DNA of 64,000 nt, from the NCBI GenBank assembly GCA_016871415.1, contig VHDL01000004.1:1-64000 (forward strand), read 5' to 3'. The stretch is from Verrucomicrobiota bacterium. GTDB taxonomy: Bacteria; Verrucomicrobiota; Verrucomicrobiia; Opitutales; UBA953. The translations under genes were made by a program, and so were the position numbers. Below, piece by piece: positions 24,604 to 33,391 of this stretch (its first letter is position 1; every line of letters starts with the position of its first letter). The notes beneath the pieces were generated by a model. That model was given only the letters and a program-made list of their open reading frames with translations, was not told where the DNA came from and made no database searches.

Positions 24604-26352
24604 ATGCAGGCTGCAAGTCACAGGACCGAGGTACGCCTCGTCGGCACGGCCTCCTCAGCCGGAGTGGCCCGTGGGCCGGCTTACGTGCTGTTCCGTGGCA
24701 TGGCGCTCGTGCCGTGCGTCGAGAACCAGGATCCTGAGGCCGAAATCCATCGCCTGGAGTCGGCCATTTCCGCCACCCGTGCCGACATCATCAAGGTGAG
24801 GGACGAGGTCGCCCTCCGCCTCAACGAGGCCGAGGCGCAGATCTTCGACGCCCAGCTGCTCGTCCTCGAGGACGTGGCCCTGCTGGATGACGTCGTGTCG
24901 CGCACCCGCGCCACGCGTCGCAACATCGAGCACTGCTTCAAGGAGAGCGCCCAGCATTACGTCGGACTCTTCGAGAGCATGGAGTCCGAGATTATCCGGG
25001 GCCGGGCGGCGGACATCCGCGACGTGACCGGTCGCGTGCTCGACCATCTCGTCGGAGCCCAGCCCGAGCGTGGCGACCAAGTCGGCGGCGGACGCGTGCT
25101 CGTCGCCCGCGACCTCACGCCCAGCGACACCGTCAGCGCGGAGTCCGGCGGCATCACCGCCTTCGTCACCGAGGAAGGGGGGCGCACCAGTCATTCCGCC
25201 ATCATGGCGCGCGCCCTCGGCATACCCTCGGTCGTCGGCGTGACCGGCCTGATGGCCGCGGTGAACGATGGCGACCTCGTGCTGGTCGACGGCGAGGACG
25301 GCCTGGTCATCGTCAATCCCACCGCCCCGACCCTCGAGTCATACCGCGCGCGTGAGCTCATCATCCGGACCCGACGCGACCGCGTCATGTCCGAGGTGGC
25401 CTTCGAGGACGTGATGTCGGACGGCTCCCGCTTCGAGCTGCGCGCCAACATCGGCGGGCCTTCGGACATGGAGGACCTGAAGGCTTTCCACGTGCGCGGC
25501 GTCGGACTGTACCGTACCGAGAACCTCTACCTCAGGATCGATGACTGGCCGAGCGAGGACGAGCAGTACGGCGAGTACACGGAGGTCATCCGTCGGGCGT
25601 CGGGCGATCCGGTGACCTTCCGCACCCTAGACCTCGGCGGAGACAAGCGTCTGGGCGTGCTCGAGCCGGAAGACAACCCCTTCATGGGGTTCCGTGCCGT
25701 TCGTCTCTGCCTGGCCCACCCCGAGGTCTTCCGGCCGCAGCTCCGGGCCATCATCCGGGCCGCCGTGCACGGCCCCGTCTCCATTATGTTCCCCATGATT
25801 TCGGGCGTGGAGGAGATGCTGGCGGCCAAGGCGGCGTTCCGTGAGGCCGAGGCCTCGCTGGCCGCGGAGGGCGTGCGTCCCGCGGCGCCCGTGCGACTGG
25901 GGGCGATGATCGAGATCCCTTCGGCCGTGGCGGTGGCGGACCGTCTCGCGCGCGAGTGCGACTTCTTCAGCGTCGGCACCAACGACCTCGTCCAGTACAT
26001 GCTGGCCGTCGACCGGGGCAACCGCAAGGTCGGCTCGCTTTACGACCCGTGCCATCCCGCCGTGGTGCAGAGCCTCCGCGCGATCTTCCGTGCGGCCGAG
26101 TCGGCGCGTATCCCCGCCTCCGTTTGCGGGGAGCTTGGCGGCGACCCCGAGTGGGCGCCCCTGCTGCTTGCGCTCGGCGCCAGCGAGCTCAGCATGTCGG
26201 CCTCGGCCATCCCCGAGGTGCGCTTCCTGCTGCGCCACTGCCAGCGTCCCGAGCTCGACGCGCTGGCGACGCGGGTGCTGGCCGCGTCCGACGCGGCGCA
26301 GACGCGGACTTTGCTCCGTGAGTTCGCCTCGAAGCGGCTGGGACACCGATGA
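24604..26352 (+). CDS. ptsI: Phosphoenolpyruvate-protein phosphotransferase (Enzyme I)
   Basis: 582 residues, full length. Transfers phosphate from PEP to HPr. Catalytic His197 is in GGRTSHSAIMARALGIPSVVG; the PEP-binding TIM-barrel shows FRTLDLGGDKRL, the FMGFRAVRLCL region, MFPMISGVEE, GAMIEIPSAV, FFSVGTNDLVQYMLAVDRGN and the C-terminal VCGELGGDP with the active-site Cys. The helical HPr-binding insert (residues ~40-140) is present. No ptsH or EII gene is in the window, so it may serve a regulatory (nitrogen-type or HprK-linked) PTS. Its stop overlaps the hisC start. Confidence 0.95.
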   Translation: MQAASHRTEVRLVGTASSAGVARGPAYVLFRGMALVPCVENQDPEAEIHRLESAISATRADIIKVRDEVALRLNEAEAQIFDAQLLVLEDVALLDDVVSRTRATRRNIEHCFKESAQHYVGLFESMESEIIRGRAADIRDVTGRVLDHLVGAQPERGDQVGGGRVLVARDLTPSDTVSAESGGITAFVTEEGGRTSHSAIMARALGIPSVVGVTGLMAAVNDGDLVLVDGEDGLVIVNPTAPTLESYRARELIIRTRRDRVMSEVAFEDVMSDGSRFELRANIGGPSDMEDLKAFHVRGVGLYRTENLYLRIDDWPSEDEQYGEYTEVIRRASGDPVTFRTLDLGGDKRLGVLEPEDNPFMGFRAVRLCLAHPEVFRPQLRAIIRAAVHGPVSIMFPMISGVEEMLAAKAAFREAEASLAAEGVRPAAPVRLGAMIEIPSAVAVADRLARECDFFSVGTNDLVQYMLAVDRGNRKVGSLYDPCHPAVVQSLRAIFRAAESARIPASVCGELGGDPEWAPLLLALGASELSMSASAIPEVRFLLRHCQRPELDALATRVLAASDAAQTRTLLREFASKRLGHR

Positions 26353-27443
26353 ATTCTTCGCCTTCGCCTAATCCCCACGTCGCGGCCATGCCCGTCTACG
26401 TTCCCGGCGAGCAGCCGCAGGGCGGGGCGTGGGTGAAGCTCAACACCAACGAGAACCCTCATCCTCCCAGCGAAGCCGCACTCGACGCCATCAGGTCCGC
26501 GGTCGCTGGCGACGGCGCGGCGCTCCGTCTCTACCCCTCGCCGGATTCATCCCCCCTGCGCGAGGCTGCCGCCAAGGTCCACGACTTTCCGGCCGACAGG
26601 ATCGTGGCGGGCAATGGCTCGGACGACCTGCTTAACCTCATCATCCGCGCCTATGGCGGCCCCGGCCGCGCCGTGGGCATGCTTGATCCCAGTTATTCGC
26701 TCTACCCCGTCCTGGCGGCGGCGCAGGGCGCCCCGGTGGTCAAGGTGCCGGTCCTGCCGGACCTGAGCTTCGACTTGGAAGCGGCCGCCGCCTGCGGAGC
26801 CGCCGTCTTCTTCCTCACCAATCCCAACGCGCCTCTGGGCATCCGGTTCACGCCCGACCGCGTCTCCGCTTTCGCGGATCGGTTCCCTGGACTGCTAGTG
26901 GTCGACGAGGCCTACGCCGCTTTCTCGGATTCCGACTGCGTGGACCTCGCGCGCGGGTCACCCAACGTCGTCGTCACCCGCACCCTTTCCAAGGGGCATG
27001 CCCTCGCCGGGCTCCGGGCCGGCTACGCGCTGTGTCCGCGGGAGACCGCCCCCTTGCTGCACCGCGTGCGCGACAGCTACAACCTCGACCGTCTCGCCCA
27101 GGCCGCGGCCGCGGCGGCGCTGCACGACCGTGCCTGGCTTGACCGCAGTGTCTCCGCGGTGAAGTCCACCCGGCGTCGCATGCTTGCGGAGCTCGCCGCC
27201 ATTGGATGGAGCAGCGTGGAGCCGCACGGCAACTTCGTCCTCACCGAGCCCCGGTCCGTCCACCGTCCGCCGTCGCCCGAGACCTCCGCTCACGCCTTCG
27301 AATTCCTGAAGGCGCGTCGCATCCTCGTGCGCAGATTCCCCGGGCATCCGCTCACTGAGAAGTGCCTGCGCGTGAGCGTCGGAACCGACGCCGAGGCAGA
27401 CGCCTTCCTCGCCGCGGCCCGTGCCTGGACGGCCGAGGGTTGA
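26349..27443 (+). CDS. hisC: Histidinol-phosphate aminotransferase
   Basis: 364 residues; the ATG overlaps the ptsI stop by 4 bases. PLP fold-type I enzyme converting imidazole-acetol phosphate to histidinol phosphate. [11 protein letters not shown] near the N-terminus, [35 protein letters not shown] and the PLP Lys215 in [19 protein letters not shown] are the family blocks; [19 protein letters not shown] near the C-terminus carries the phosphate-binding Arg. Followed by hisB and hisH, so a partial his operon. Confidence 0.95.
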   Translation: MNSSPSPNPHVAAMPVYVPGEQPQGGAWVKLNTNENPHPPSEAALDAIRSAVAGDGAALRLYPSPDSSPLREAAAKVHDFPADRIVAGNGSDDLLNLIIRAYGGPGRAVGMLDPSYSLYPVLAAAQGAPVVKVPVLPDLSFDLEAAAACGAAVFFLTNPNAPLGIRFTPDRVSAFADRFPGLLVVDEAYAAFSDSDCVDLARGSPNVVVTRTLSKGHALAGLRAGYALCPRETAPLLHRVRDSYNLDRLAQAAAAAALHDRAWLDRSVSAVKSTRRRMLAELAAIGWSSVEPHGNFVLTEPRSVHRPPSPETSAHAFEFLKARRILVRRFPGHPLTEKCLRVSVGTDAEADAFLAAARAWTAEG

Positions 27444-27474
27444 CATCGCAAGGCGCCGGGGAGAGTTTGACCGC

Positions 27475-28077
27475 ATGAGCGCAGGGTCCCGCAAGGCCAG
27501 CATCCACCGCGACACCGCGGAGACTAAGATCGCCCTCGAGGTGGACCTTGACGGCACGGGTGCGTCCGAGGTCTCGACCGGCGTCGCCTTCTTCGACCAC
27601 ATGCTGACCCTCCTGGCCCGCCACTCCATGGTGGATCTCAAGGTCAAGGCCGACGGAGACACCGACGTCGACTATCACCACACGGTGGAGGACGTCGGCA
27701 TCGTCCTCGGGCAGGCCATCAAGCAGGCCCTGGGCGACAAGGCCGGCATCCGCCGCTACGGTTTCTTCATCCTACCTATGGACGAGACCTTGGCGCGCTG
27801 CGCCGTGGACCTGAGCAACCGGCCCATACTCGTCTATCAGGCCGACGTCTCCAATTACATGGTGAAGGACTTCAACATCGCCCTGATACGCGAGTTCTTC
27901 CAGGGCCTCGCAAACTCCCTCGGCTGCAACCTGCACCTCAAGCTCGAGTATGGAGAGGAGCCTCACCACGTGGCGGAGGCGCTCTTCAAGGCCTTTGCGC
28001 GTGCCCTCAGGCAGGCCGTCGAGACCGACCCCCGTCAGGGCGGCCGCGTCCCCAGCACCAAGGGCACCCTAGCCTGA
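27475..28077 (+). CDS. hisB: Imidazoleglycerol-phosphate dehydratase
   Basis: 200 residues from the ATG at 27475; monofunctional (no HisB-N phosphatase domain). Mn-binding motifs are intact: [38 protein letters not shown] in the place of CAVDLSGRP, and [19 protein letters not shown]. Removes water from imidazole-glycerol phosphate to give imidazole-acetol phosphate, the substrate of the upstream HisC. Starts 31 bases after hisC. Confidence 0.96.
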   Translation: MSAGSRKASIHRDTAETKIALEVDLDGTGASEVSTGVAFFDHMLTLLARHSMVDLKVKADGDTDVDYHHTVEDVGIVLGQAIKQALGDKAGIRRYGFFILPMDETLARCAVDLSNRPILVYQADVSNYMVKDFNIALIREFFQGLANSLGCNLHLKLEYGEEPHHVAEALFKAFARALRQAVETDPRQGGRVPSTKGTLA

Positions 28078-28078
28078 C

Positions 28079-28723
28079 GTGACCGGAAGCGTCGCAGAGC
28101 GTCGCCCGCGGGTCGCCGTGATCGACTACGGCATGGGCAACCTGCGCAGCGTCTCCCGTGCGCTCGCCGCCGTCGGGGCTGATCCTTTCCTGGCGGCCGC
28201 TCCGGCGGAAGCCGCCTCGGCCGAAGCGGTCGTCTTTCCCGGGCAGGGCGCCATCGCCGACTGCATGGACTGCCTCGGTGGGTCCGGCTTCGATGACTTC
28301 CTGAGGGGTTGGATCCGGGAGGACCGTCCCTTCCTCGGCGTATGCCTCGGCCTGCAGGCCCTCTTCGAGCGTTCCGAGGAGGCCGACCGACGCGGCCTCG
28401 GCATCTTCCCCGGACAGGTCGTCCGCTTCGTCTCCCGGCCCGGCCTGCGCATCCCGCACATGGGGTGGAACGAGGCGGTCTTCAGGCCCGGCGCGCCCCT
28501 GACCGAGGGCCTGCGCACCGAGGGTGAACCCTTTTATTTCGTGCACAGCTACCTCGTCCCGGACACCGATCCGTCGCTTGTCTGGTGTGAGACCAATTAC
28601 GACGGAGGTTTCGTGAGCGGCGTCCGCAAGGGGAGGGTGTTCGCCGTGCAGTTCCACCCGGAGAAAAGTCAGGCCAAAGGCTTGCAACTCTACCGGAATT
28701 TCGTGAATTTAAGAGTCCGCTGA
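28079..28723 (+). CDS. hisH: Imidazole glycerol phosphate synthase, glutaminase subunit
   Basis: 214 residues from a GTG one base after the hisB stop. Class I amidotransferase that supplies ammonia to HisF. VIDYGMGNLRSV at the N-terminus, PGQGAIADCM as the oxyanion strand, nucleophile Cys in GVCLGLQALFE, PHMGWNE, FYFVHSY and the terminal VQFHPEKSQAKGL with catalytic His and Glu are all present. No hisF follows directly; the next gene is citrate synthase. Confidence 0.95.
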   Translation: MTGSVAERRPRVAVIDYGMGNLRSVSRALAAVGADPFLAAAPAEAASAEAVVFPGQGAIADCMDCLGGSGFDDFLRGWIREDRPFLGVCLGLQALFERSEEADRRGLGIFPGQVVRFVSRPGLRIPHMGWNEAVFRPGAPLTEGLRTEGEPFYFVHSYLVPDTDPSLVWCETNYDGGFVSGVRKGRVFAVQFHPEKSQAKGLQLYRNFVNLRVR

Positions 28724-28756
28724 GGACAGCCCTGCGTCCTGGTGGAATTCCCCGCC

Positions 28757-30055
28757 ATGACCGACAAGAACGCCACCCTGAAGCTGGACGACAAGGAAAT
28801 CGTCCTCCCCATCCTAGTCGGCTCCGAGAACGAGCGCGGCATCGATGTCCGCAAGCTGCGCGACGAGACCGGCTACATCACCTTCGACGACGGCTATGCC
28901 AACACCGGCGCCTGCGAGTCCAAGGTCACCTTCATCGACGGAGAGAAGGGCGTGCTGCGCTACCGCGGTTACGCCATCGAGGAGCTGGCCGAGAAGTCCA
29001 ACTTCATCGAGACCGCCTACCTGCTGATCTACGGCGCGCTTCCGACCACCGCCCAGCTGACCGCCTTCAAGGCGCGCATCCTTGATAATTCGCAGATTCA
29101 CGAGGGCCTGCGCATCGCCCTCAGCGGCTTCCCCGGCAACGCCCATCCCATGGCCGTGCTTTCGGCCACCCTCAACACCCTCGGCTGCTATTACTCGCAG
29201 CTCGGCACCAACGAGCGTGCCAACGACCTGGCCCATTTCGACGAGACGGCGGCCGTGCTCATCTCCAAGGTCCGCACTTTGGCCGCCCTCGCCCACCGCT
29301 CCAAGGAAGGCGAGCCCTCCGTGTATCCCAAGCCGGGCCTCGATTATTGTTCCAACTTCCTGCACCTGCTCTTCTCCCAGCCCAACGCCGACTATCAGGT
29401 GCATCCTGAAATCGCCAAAGCGCTCGACCTCATCCTCCTCCTGCACGCCGACCACGAGCAGAATTGCTCCACCTCCACCGTCCGGATGGTGGCTTCCGGC
29501 GGGGCCAACCTCTTCCCCTCCGTCTCCGCAGGCGTCTGCGCCCTCTGGGGTCCCCTACATGGCGGCGCCAATCAGGCCGTAATCGAAGTGCTGCAGGAGA
29601 TCCATGCCTCCGGCGACGACGGTTCCAAGTTCATCGCCAACGCGAAGGACAAGACCAAGAACGTACGGCTGATGGGCTTCGGCCACCGCGTCTACAAGAA
29701 CTACGATCCGCGAGCCAAAATCATCAAGGCCCAGTGCGACAAGGTGCTGAAGATCCTCGGCATCAACGACCCGCTCCTGACGATCGCGATGCGCCTTGAG
29801 GAGGCCGCCCTGAACGACCCCTACTTCAAGCAGCGCAATCTCTACCCGAACGTCGACTTCTACTCGGGCATCATCCTGAAGGCTATCGGCATCCCGACCG
29901 AGATGTTCACCGTCATCTTCGCCATCGGTCGCATGCCGGGCTGGATCTCCCACTGGAAGGAGATTGCCGAGACGCCCAAGCAGAAGATTCACCGTCCCCG
30001 TCAGATCTACGTCGGTTCCGCCTCCCGGGCCTACGTGCCGATTGCCCAGCGTTGA
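28757..30055 (+). CDS. gltA: Citrate synthase
   Basis: 432 residues from the ATG at 28757; a GTG at 28742 is a less likely start. Condenses acetyl-CoA and oxaloacetate. Type II (hexameric-type) layout: [20 protein letters not shown] and [13 protein letters not shown] near the N-terminus, catalytic His in [16 protein letters not shown], the signature [15 protein letters not shown], and [14 protein letters not shown] with catalytic His; the catalytic Asp is in NVDFYSG. It lies 33 bases after hisH and ends before a strong hairpin shared with rnpB. Confidence 0.97.
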   Translation: MTDKNATLKLDDKEIVLPILVGSENERGIDVRKLRDETGYITFDDGYANTGACESKVTFIDGEKGVLRYRGYAIEELAEKSNFIETAYLLIYGALPTTAQLTAFKARILDNSQIHEGLRIALSGFPGNAHPMAVLSATLNTLGCYYSQLGTNERANDLAHFDETAAVLISKVRTLAALAHRSKEGEPSVYPKPGLDYCSNFLHLLFSQPNADYQVHPEIAKALDLILLLHADHEQNCSTSTVRMVASGGANLFPSVSAGVCALWGPLHGGANQAVIEVLQEIHASGDDGSKFIANAKDKTKNVRLMGFGHRVYKNYDPRAKIIKAQCDKVLKILGINDPLLTIAMRLEEAALNDPYFKQRNLYPNVDFYSGIILKAIGIPTEMFTVIFAIGRMPGWISHWKEIAETPKQKIHRPRQIYVGSASRAYVPIAQR

Positions 30056-30082
30056 CTAGCGCGTCGCTGAGGGCGGAAGGGG

Positions 30083-30110
30083 AAGGGCCGGGCGTCTCCG
30101 CCCGGCCCTT
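30083..30110. terminator. Bidirectional terminator between gltA and rnpB
   Basis: A perfect 11-bp stem AAGGGCCGGGC (30083-30093) / GCCCGGCCCTT (30100-30110) around a 6-base loop. It lies 27 bases after the gltA stop (+) and about 10 bases beyond the rnpB 3' end (-), so it can serve both convergent units. The following U-tract is short on both strands (TTCGTCTTCT on +, TTCCCCTTCC on -). Confidence 0.8.
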
Positions 30111-30120
30111 CGTCTTCTGA

Positions 30121-30480
30121 GTCGCACACTGTAAGCCGGATTCTGTCTGGGGCGGCTCTCACCGACCCCCTGCGCGTCCATTTCTCTGGCCTTGCGGTCC
30201 CGCCTTGCGGCGGTGCGACAACCCGGGTCCTCGGCGGGCGGCCTGATGACGGCCCCTGTTTGTCTTGCACCGGATTGGGTTTTCCGTGCCTCCTCGGTCG
30301 CCCTTGGAGCGGTGGGCTCTTACCCCACCTTTTCACCCTTACCCCTCGCGGGGCGGTCTGTTTTCTGTGGCACTTTCCGTCACGGCTTGCGCCGTGCCCC
30401 GGCTTGCGACGGGAATCCTGCCCTGTGGTGTCCGGACTTTCCTCACGGATCGCTCCGTGCGGACGCGCGTATACGACTGT
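30121..30480 (-). ncRNA. rnpB: RNase P RNA (class A)
   Basis: The minus strand carries the invariant RNase P RNA elements in order: GAGGAAAGTCCGGAC near the 5' end, GTGAAAAGGTGGGGTAAGAG with GAGCCCACCG in the middle, the GGTGCAAGACAAAC segment, and ACAGAATCCGGCTTAC close to the 3' end. The terminal helix P1 pairs GUCGUAUAC with GUGUGCGAC (with three G-U pairs), fixing the ends near 30480 and 30121. About 360 nt, a usual class A size. It cleaves 5' leaders from tRNA and tmRNA precursors. Exact ends are estimated within a few bases. Confidence 0.93.
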
Positions 30481-30562
30481 CCTGTCATGATTGATGCTGC
30501 CGCCCGCAGGGGCGAGCAGAAACCTCGTCCGTCCCGGAAAGACCCCCTTGAGGCCTTTATTC

Positions 30563-30985
30563 ATGGCCTTGAGCCGGATTCTCGCCTCCTTTCTCCTTCT
30601 GCTTCTGGCCATGTCCGCTCGCGCCGCCCAGCCCGAGAAGATCGCCTGCGTCGGCGACAGCATCACCCAGGGGGTGGGTGCCCAGCGCGGCAGATCATAC
30701 CCCGCGCAGCTGCAGGAGCTCCTGGGTGACGGTTATCTCATCGGAAACTTCCGGGTGAGCGGCCGCACCCTGCTGCGTAAGGGCGAATTCCCCTACCAGA
30801 AAGAGAAGAAGTATCGGAACGCGCTGGCCATGGAGCCCGACGTCGTGGTCATCATGCTGGGCACCAACGACACCAAGCCTCAGAACTGGAAGCATGAGAA
30901 GGAGTTCACGGGGGACTGCCGCGGCCGCGATCAGGAAGCGGTGACGGTCCGGCGGGCAGACTCGAGCGCGAGCAGGGCGTCATAG
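30563..30985 (+). pseudogene. Truncated secreted SGNH/GDSL hydrolase
   Basis: 140 codons from the ATG at 30563: signal peptide (LASFLLLLLAMSARAA), block I GDSIT at about 32-36, the FRVSGRTLL block with Gly instead of the usual Asn, and block III GTND followed by KPQNWKHEKEFTGD. Homology stops near base 30917; the remaining codons only read through the 3' end of the opposite-strand helicase gene. The last ~90-100 residues, which carry the catalytic Asp-x-x-His, are missing, so it cannot be an active hydrolase. Probably a deletion joining it to the helicase 3' end. Confidence 0.82.
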
Positions 30986-33297
30986 GAAGCACGTTTCAGC
31001 GCCTGCCAGCGTGGCCAGAGGTGGTCTGGGCCGTGGGCGATGAGCTGCAGCGTGCTGCGCCATTCGAGGGCGGCGCGCTCGAGGTCGCCCGCGTCGGCGC
31101 CGTCCTCCGACTGCGGCGGCGTCTTGCCGTGAAGGGCGTAGGCACGGAGCGCCTCGGCGCACCCTTCGCCGAAGCTCGTCGGCAGGCCGTCGCGAAGGTA
31201 GCCCTCGGCCGTGAGCGAACGGTAGGTGAGACGGCAGACTGCCCCGAGCCGGCTGGCATTTCGGCCCGACGCTCCCAGTCGGTCGCCTGCGCGCAGTTCG
31301 GCCAGGTCCCAGACAAGGTCTTCGACATGATAGCCTTCATCCTCGAGGGCCGCGGCGACGGCGAGGCCTTCGCCGTGCAGGAATAGGGAGGCGATTTCAC
31401 CCCGGCGCGTGGGGTGTCCGGATGGATTGATGAGTCCCAGCCGTCGCCAGAGGCGTCCAGCCCGGGCCGCATGAAGCGTCGCTCCTCCGAGCGCCTCCGA
31501 GAGCACGATGTCGCGCTTCTCCACCTCCCGTCGCTCGGGGTTGAGCAGGGCCGCGCCAGAGGCGTCCTGGAACGCGTCCACCATGACGCCCGCGTAGTCG
31601 AGACGCACTTGGACGCTATCCCGTCCCAGGAAGATCTGCCCCGTCGCGACGCCGCCGTCCGTCAGACTCGGCAACAGCGGGAGAATCTGGTTTTCCAGCG
31701 TCTCGAGTTTCCAATCCAGCCGACGTGTCCGGCCTCCGTCCTGCTTGCGCAGGGCCTTGAGGAGCCATTCGGCGGGGACGAGCCGCGTCGCCCCTTCCTT
31801 GGCGGGGAAGTGCGCGAGCGTGACCGTCCGGCCGTAGCGGACGGAGCCGTCGGCGGGCGCCAATTTGCACGGCGTCCCATGCCTGATGAAACGGAGCGAG
31901 TCCGGCTTGGAGACGGCGGGGTGCCAGTCTCCCCTCGCTTGGTAGAGCGTACGGTCGAGCCGCAGCCTTACTAGGGGGCGTTCGCGTTGCCAGGTGCCGT
32001 CCGCGCCCTTGATCTCCCTGATTTTACGCAACGGTCCTTCAGAGACCGGAGCCGTCGGGTCGTCGAGTTCCTCCAGTCGGTCCAATGCGAGGTCGATTGG
32101 CTCTTTGGTGAAGAGTGAGCCAGCGAATCGTGCGGCGGCGGTCATCGGTTCATCGGCCTTCCGCATCAGGTGAAGGAAGGCCGGCCAGTCCAGCCTCTCG
32201 GCGCGGCGGAGCTGAAGCGGGCGGGCTTCACCCAGACGCGGGGAGTCCCCAGTCCAAAGCGCGTAGCCCCTTTCGTCCATTCCCCGTCGCCCGGCCCGTC
32301 CGAACATCTGCAGCAGCTCGTCCGGCCTGATCTCCCGCTCGGCGTGCTCGGACATGTAACGACGGTCCGTGACCAGTACCGAGCGCAAGGAGAAGTTGAT
32401 TCCCGAGGCTAGCCCGGTCGTGGCGACGACCACCTTCAGTCGGCCTGACTTGGCCCAAGGTTCGACCAGGTCGGCCCGTTGCGAATAAGTGAGTCCGCTG
32501 TGGTGGAGTCCGACCCCTTGTCGGAGCAGCCTCGTCAGGCGGTCGCCGGCCAGCGTGCGCTGCCGGGAGGAAAGTTCAGGTCCGCAGCCCAAGGGGAGGC
32601 CGGCGGCGATCGCGTCGGCCAGCTGTTCCGCCGCCTTGCGTCGTGGCGCGAAGACCAGCACCGGTCCCAGGTCCGCCATCACGGCCTTGATGACCGCGCG
32701 GGCGACCACGCCGCGTGCGTTGGGGGCTTCACTGACCTCGAGTCCGTCGAGCGAGGCCTCCTCGAGCGGGACCGGCCGGTTCGTCTCCACGATCAGCTCG
32801 ACCGTACGTCCCAGGCCCCGTAGCCAATCCGCGACCGCGGCGGGATTGCCGACGCTGCCGCTCATGAGCAGGAGTTGCGTGCCCTTGCCCGCCAGGGCCA
32901 GCACCGTCTCATAGGCTATCCCGCGCCTCGGGTCGGCCAGCATCTGGAACTCATCGATGACCAGCAGGTCGGGTCCCCGGCCGTCGAGGATGCGTTGCCG
33001 CTGGGTCTCCAGCGTCGCCACCACCACCGGTGCGCCGAGGTTCTCGCTCAGGTCACCCGTGGCGATGCCGACGTCCCAGCCGGCCGCCGACCATTCGGCA
33101 CGCTTGTCATTGGCCAGGGCGCGGGTCGGGACCGTATAGACCGCCTGACCGCGGTTCCCGCCGTCCATTAGCAGCTCAAAGACGTGGGTCTTACCGGCAC
33201 CCGTGGGAGCCTGCAGGACCACGTCCCGACCCATCCGGAGCGCCCAGAGCGCCTTCTGCTGCCAGAGGTCGGGCAGGATGATCCTTTCGGTAGCCAT
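30931..33297 (-). CDS. Superfamily 2 DExH-type helicase (Ski2-like)
   Basis: 788 residues from the ATG at 33297. Helicase motifs: Walker A QAPTGAGKT at 29-37, PTRALANDK (Ia), box II D115-E-F-Q118, SGSVGNPAA (III), VLVFAPRRKAAEQL (IV), GLHHSGLTYSQR and ATTGLASGINF (V), and QMFGRAGRRG (VI). The motif order and the LHHSGL/INF pattern are those of Ski2/Mtr4- and Hel308-like helicases; the Gln in place of the box II His is unusual. C-terminal ~350 residues have a winged-helix/unknown region. Likely acts on RNA or structured DNA; substrate unknown. Divergent from ppc. Confidence 0.9.
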   Translation of the reverse strand: MATERIILPDLWQQKALWALRMGRDVVLQAPTGAGKTHVFELLMDGGNRGQAVYTVPTRALANDKRAEWSAAGWDVGIATGDLSENLGAPVVVATLETQRQRILDGRGPDLLVIDEFQMLADPRRGIAYETVLALAGKGTQLLLMSGSVGNPAAVADWLRGLGRTVELIVETNRPVPLEEASLDGLEVSEAPNARGVVARAVIKAVMADLGPVLVFAPRRKAAEQLADAIAAGLPLGCGPELSSRQRTLAGDRLTRLLRQGVGLHHSGLTYSQRADLVEPWAKSGRLKVVVATTGLASGINFSLRSVLVTDRRYMSEHAEREIRPDELLQMFGRAGRRGMDERGYALWTGDSPRLGEARPLQLRRAERLDWPAFLHLMRKADEPMTAAARFAGSLFTKEPIDLALDRLEELDDPTAPVSEGPLRKIREIKGADGTWQRERPLVRLRLDRTLYQARGDWHPAVSKPDSLRFIRHGTPCKLAPADGSVRYGRTVTLAHFPAKEGATRLVPAEWLLKALRKQDGGRTRRLDWKLETLENQILPLLPSLTDGGVATGQIFLGRDSVQVRLDYAGVMVDAFQDASGAALLNPERREVEKRDIVLSEALGGATLHAARAGRLWRRLGLINPSGHPTRRGEIASLFLHGEGLAVAAALEDEGYHVEDLVWDLAELRAGDRLGASGRNASRLGAVCRLTYRSLTAEGYLRDGLPTSFGEGCAEALRAYALHGKTPPQSEDGADAGDLERAALEWRSTLQLIAHGPDHLWPRWQALKRASYDALLALESARRTVTAS

Positions 33298-33391
33298 GGC
33301 TAACGTGACCAAAAGCGGTCCGCCCACGGACGCAAGCCGCGCCCGATTGCGGTTGCGGCGTTTCCGACCGCCGTGCTACGACTCACGTCGC

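Noticed and set aside
25627-26346. Long minus-strand frame opposite ptsI
   Set aside because: A typical high-GC antisense shadow of a conserved gene.
30121-30494. Overlapping short ORFs on both strands inside the rnpB region
   Set aside because: They have no ribosome-binding sites or homology and lie in the conserved RNase P RNA sequence.
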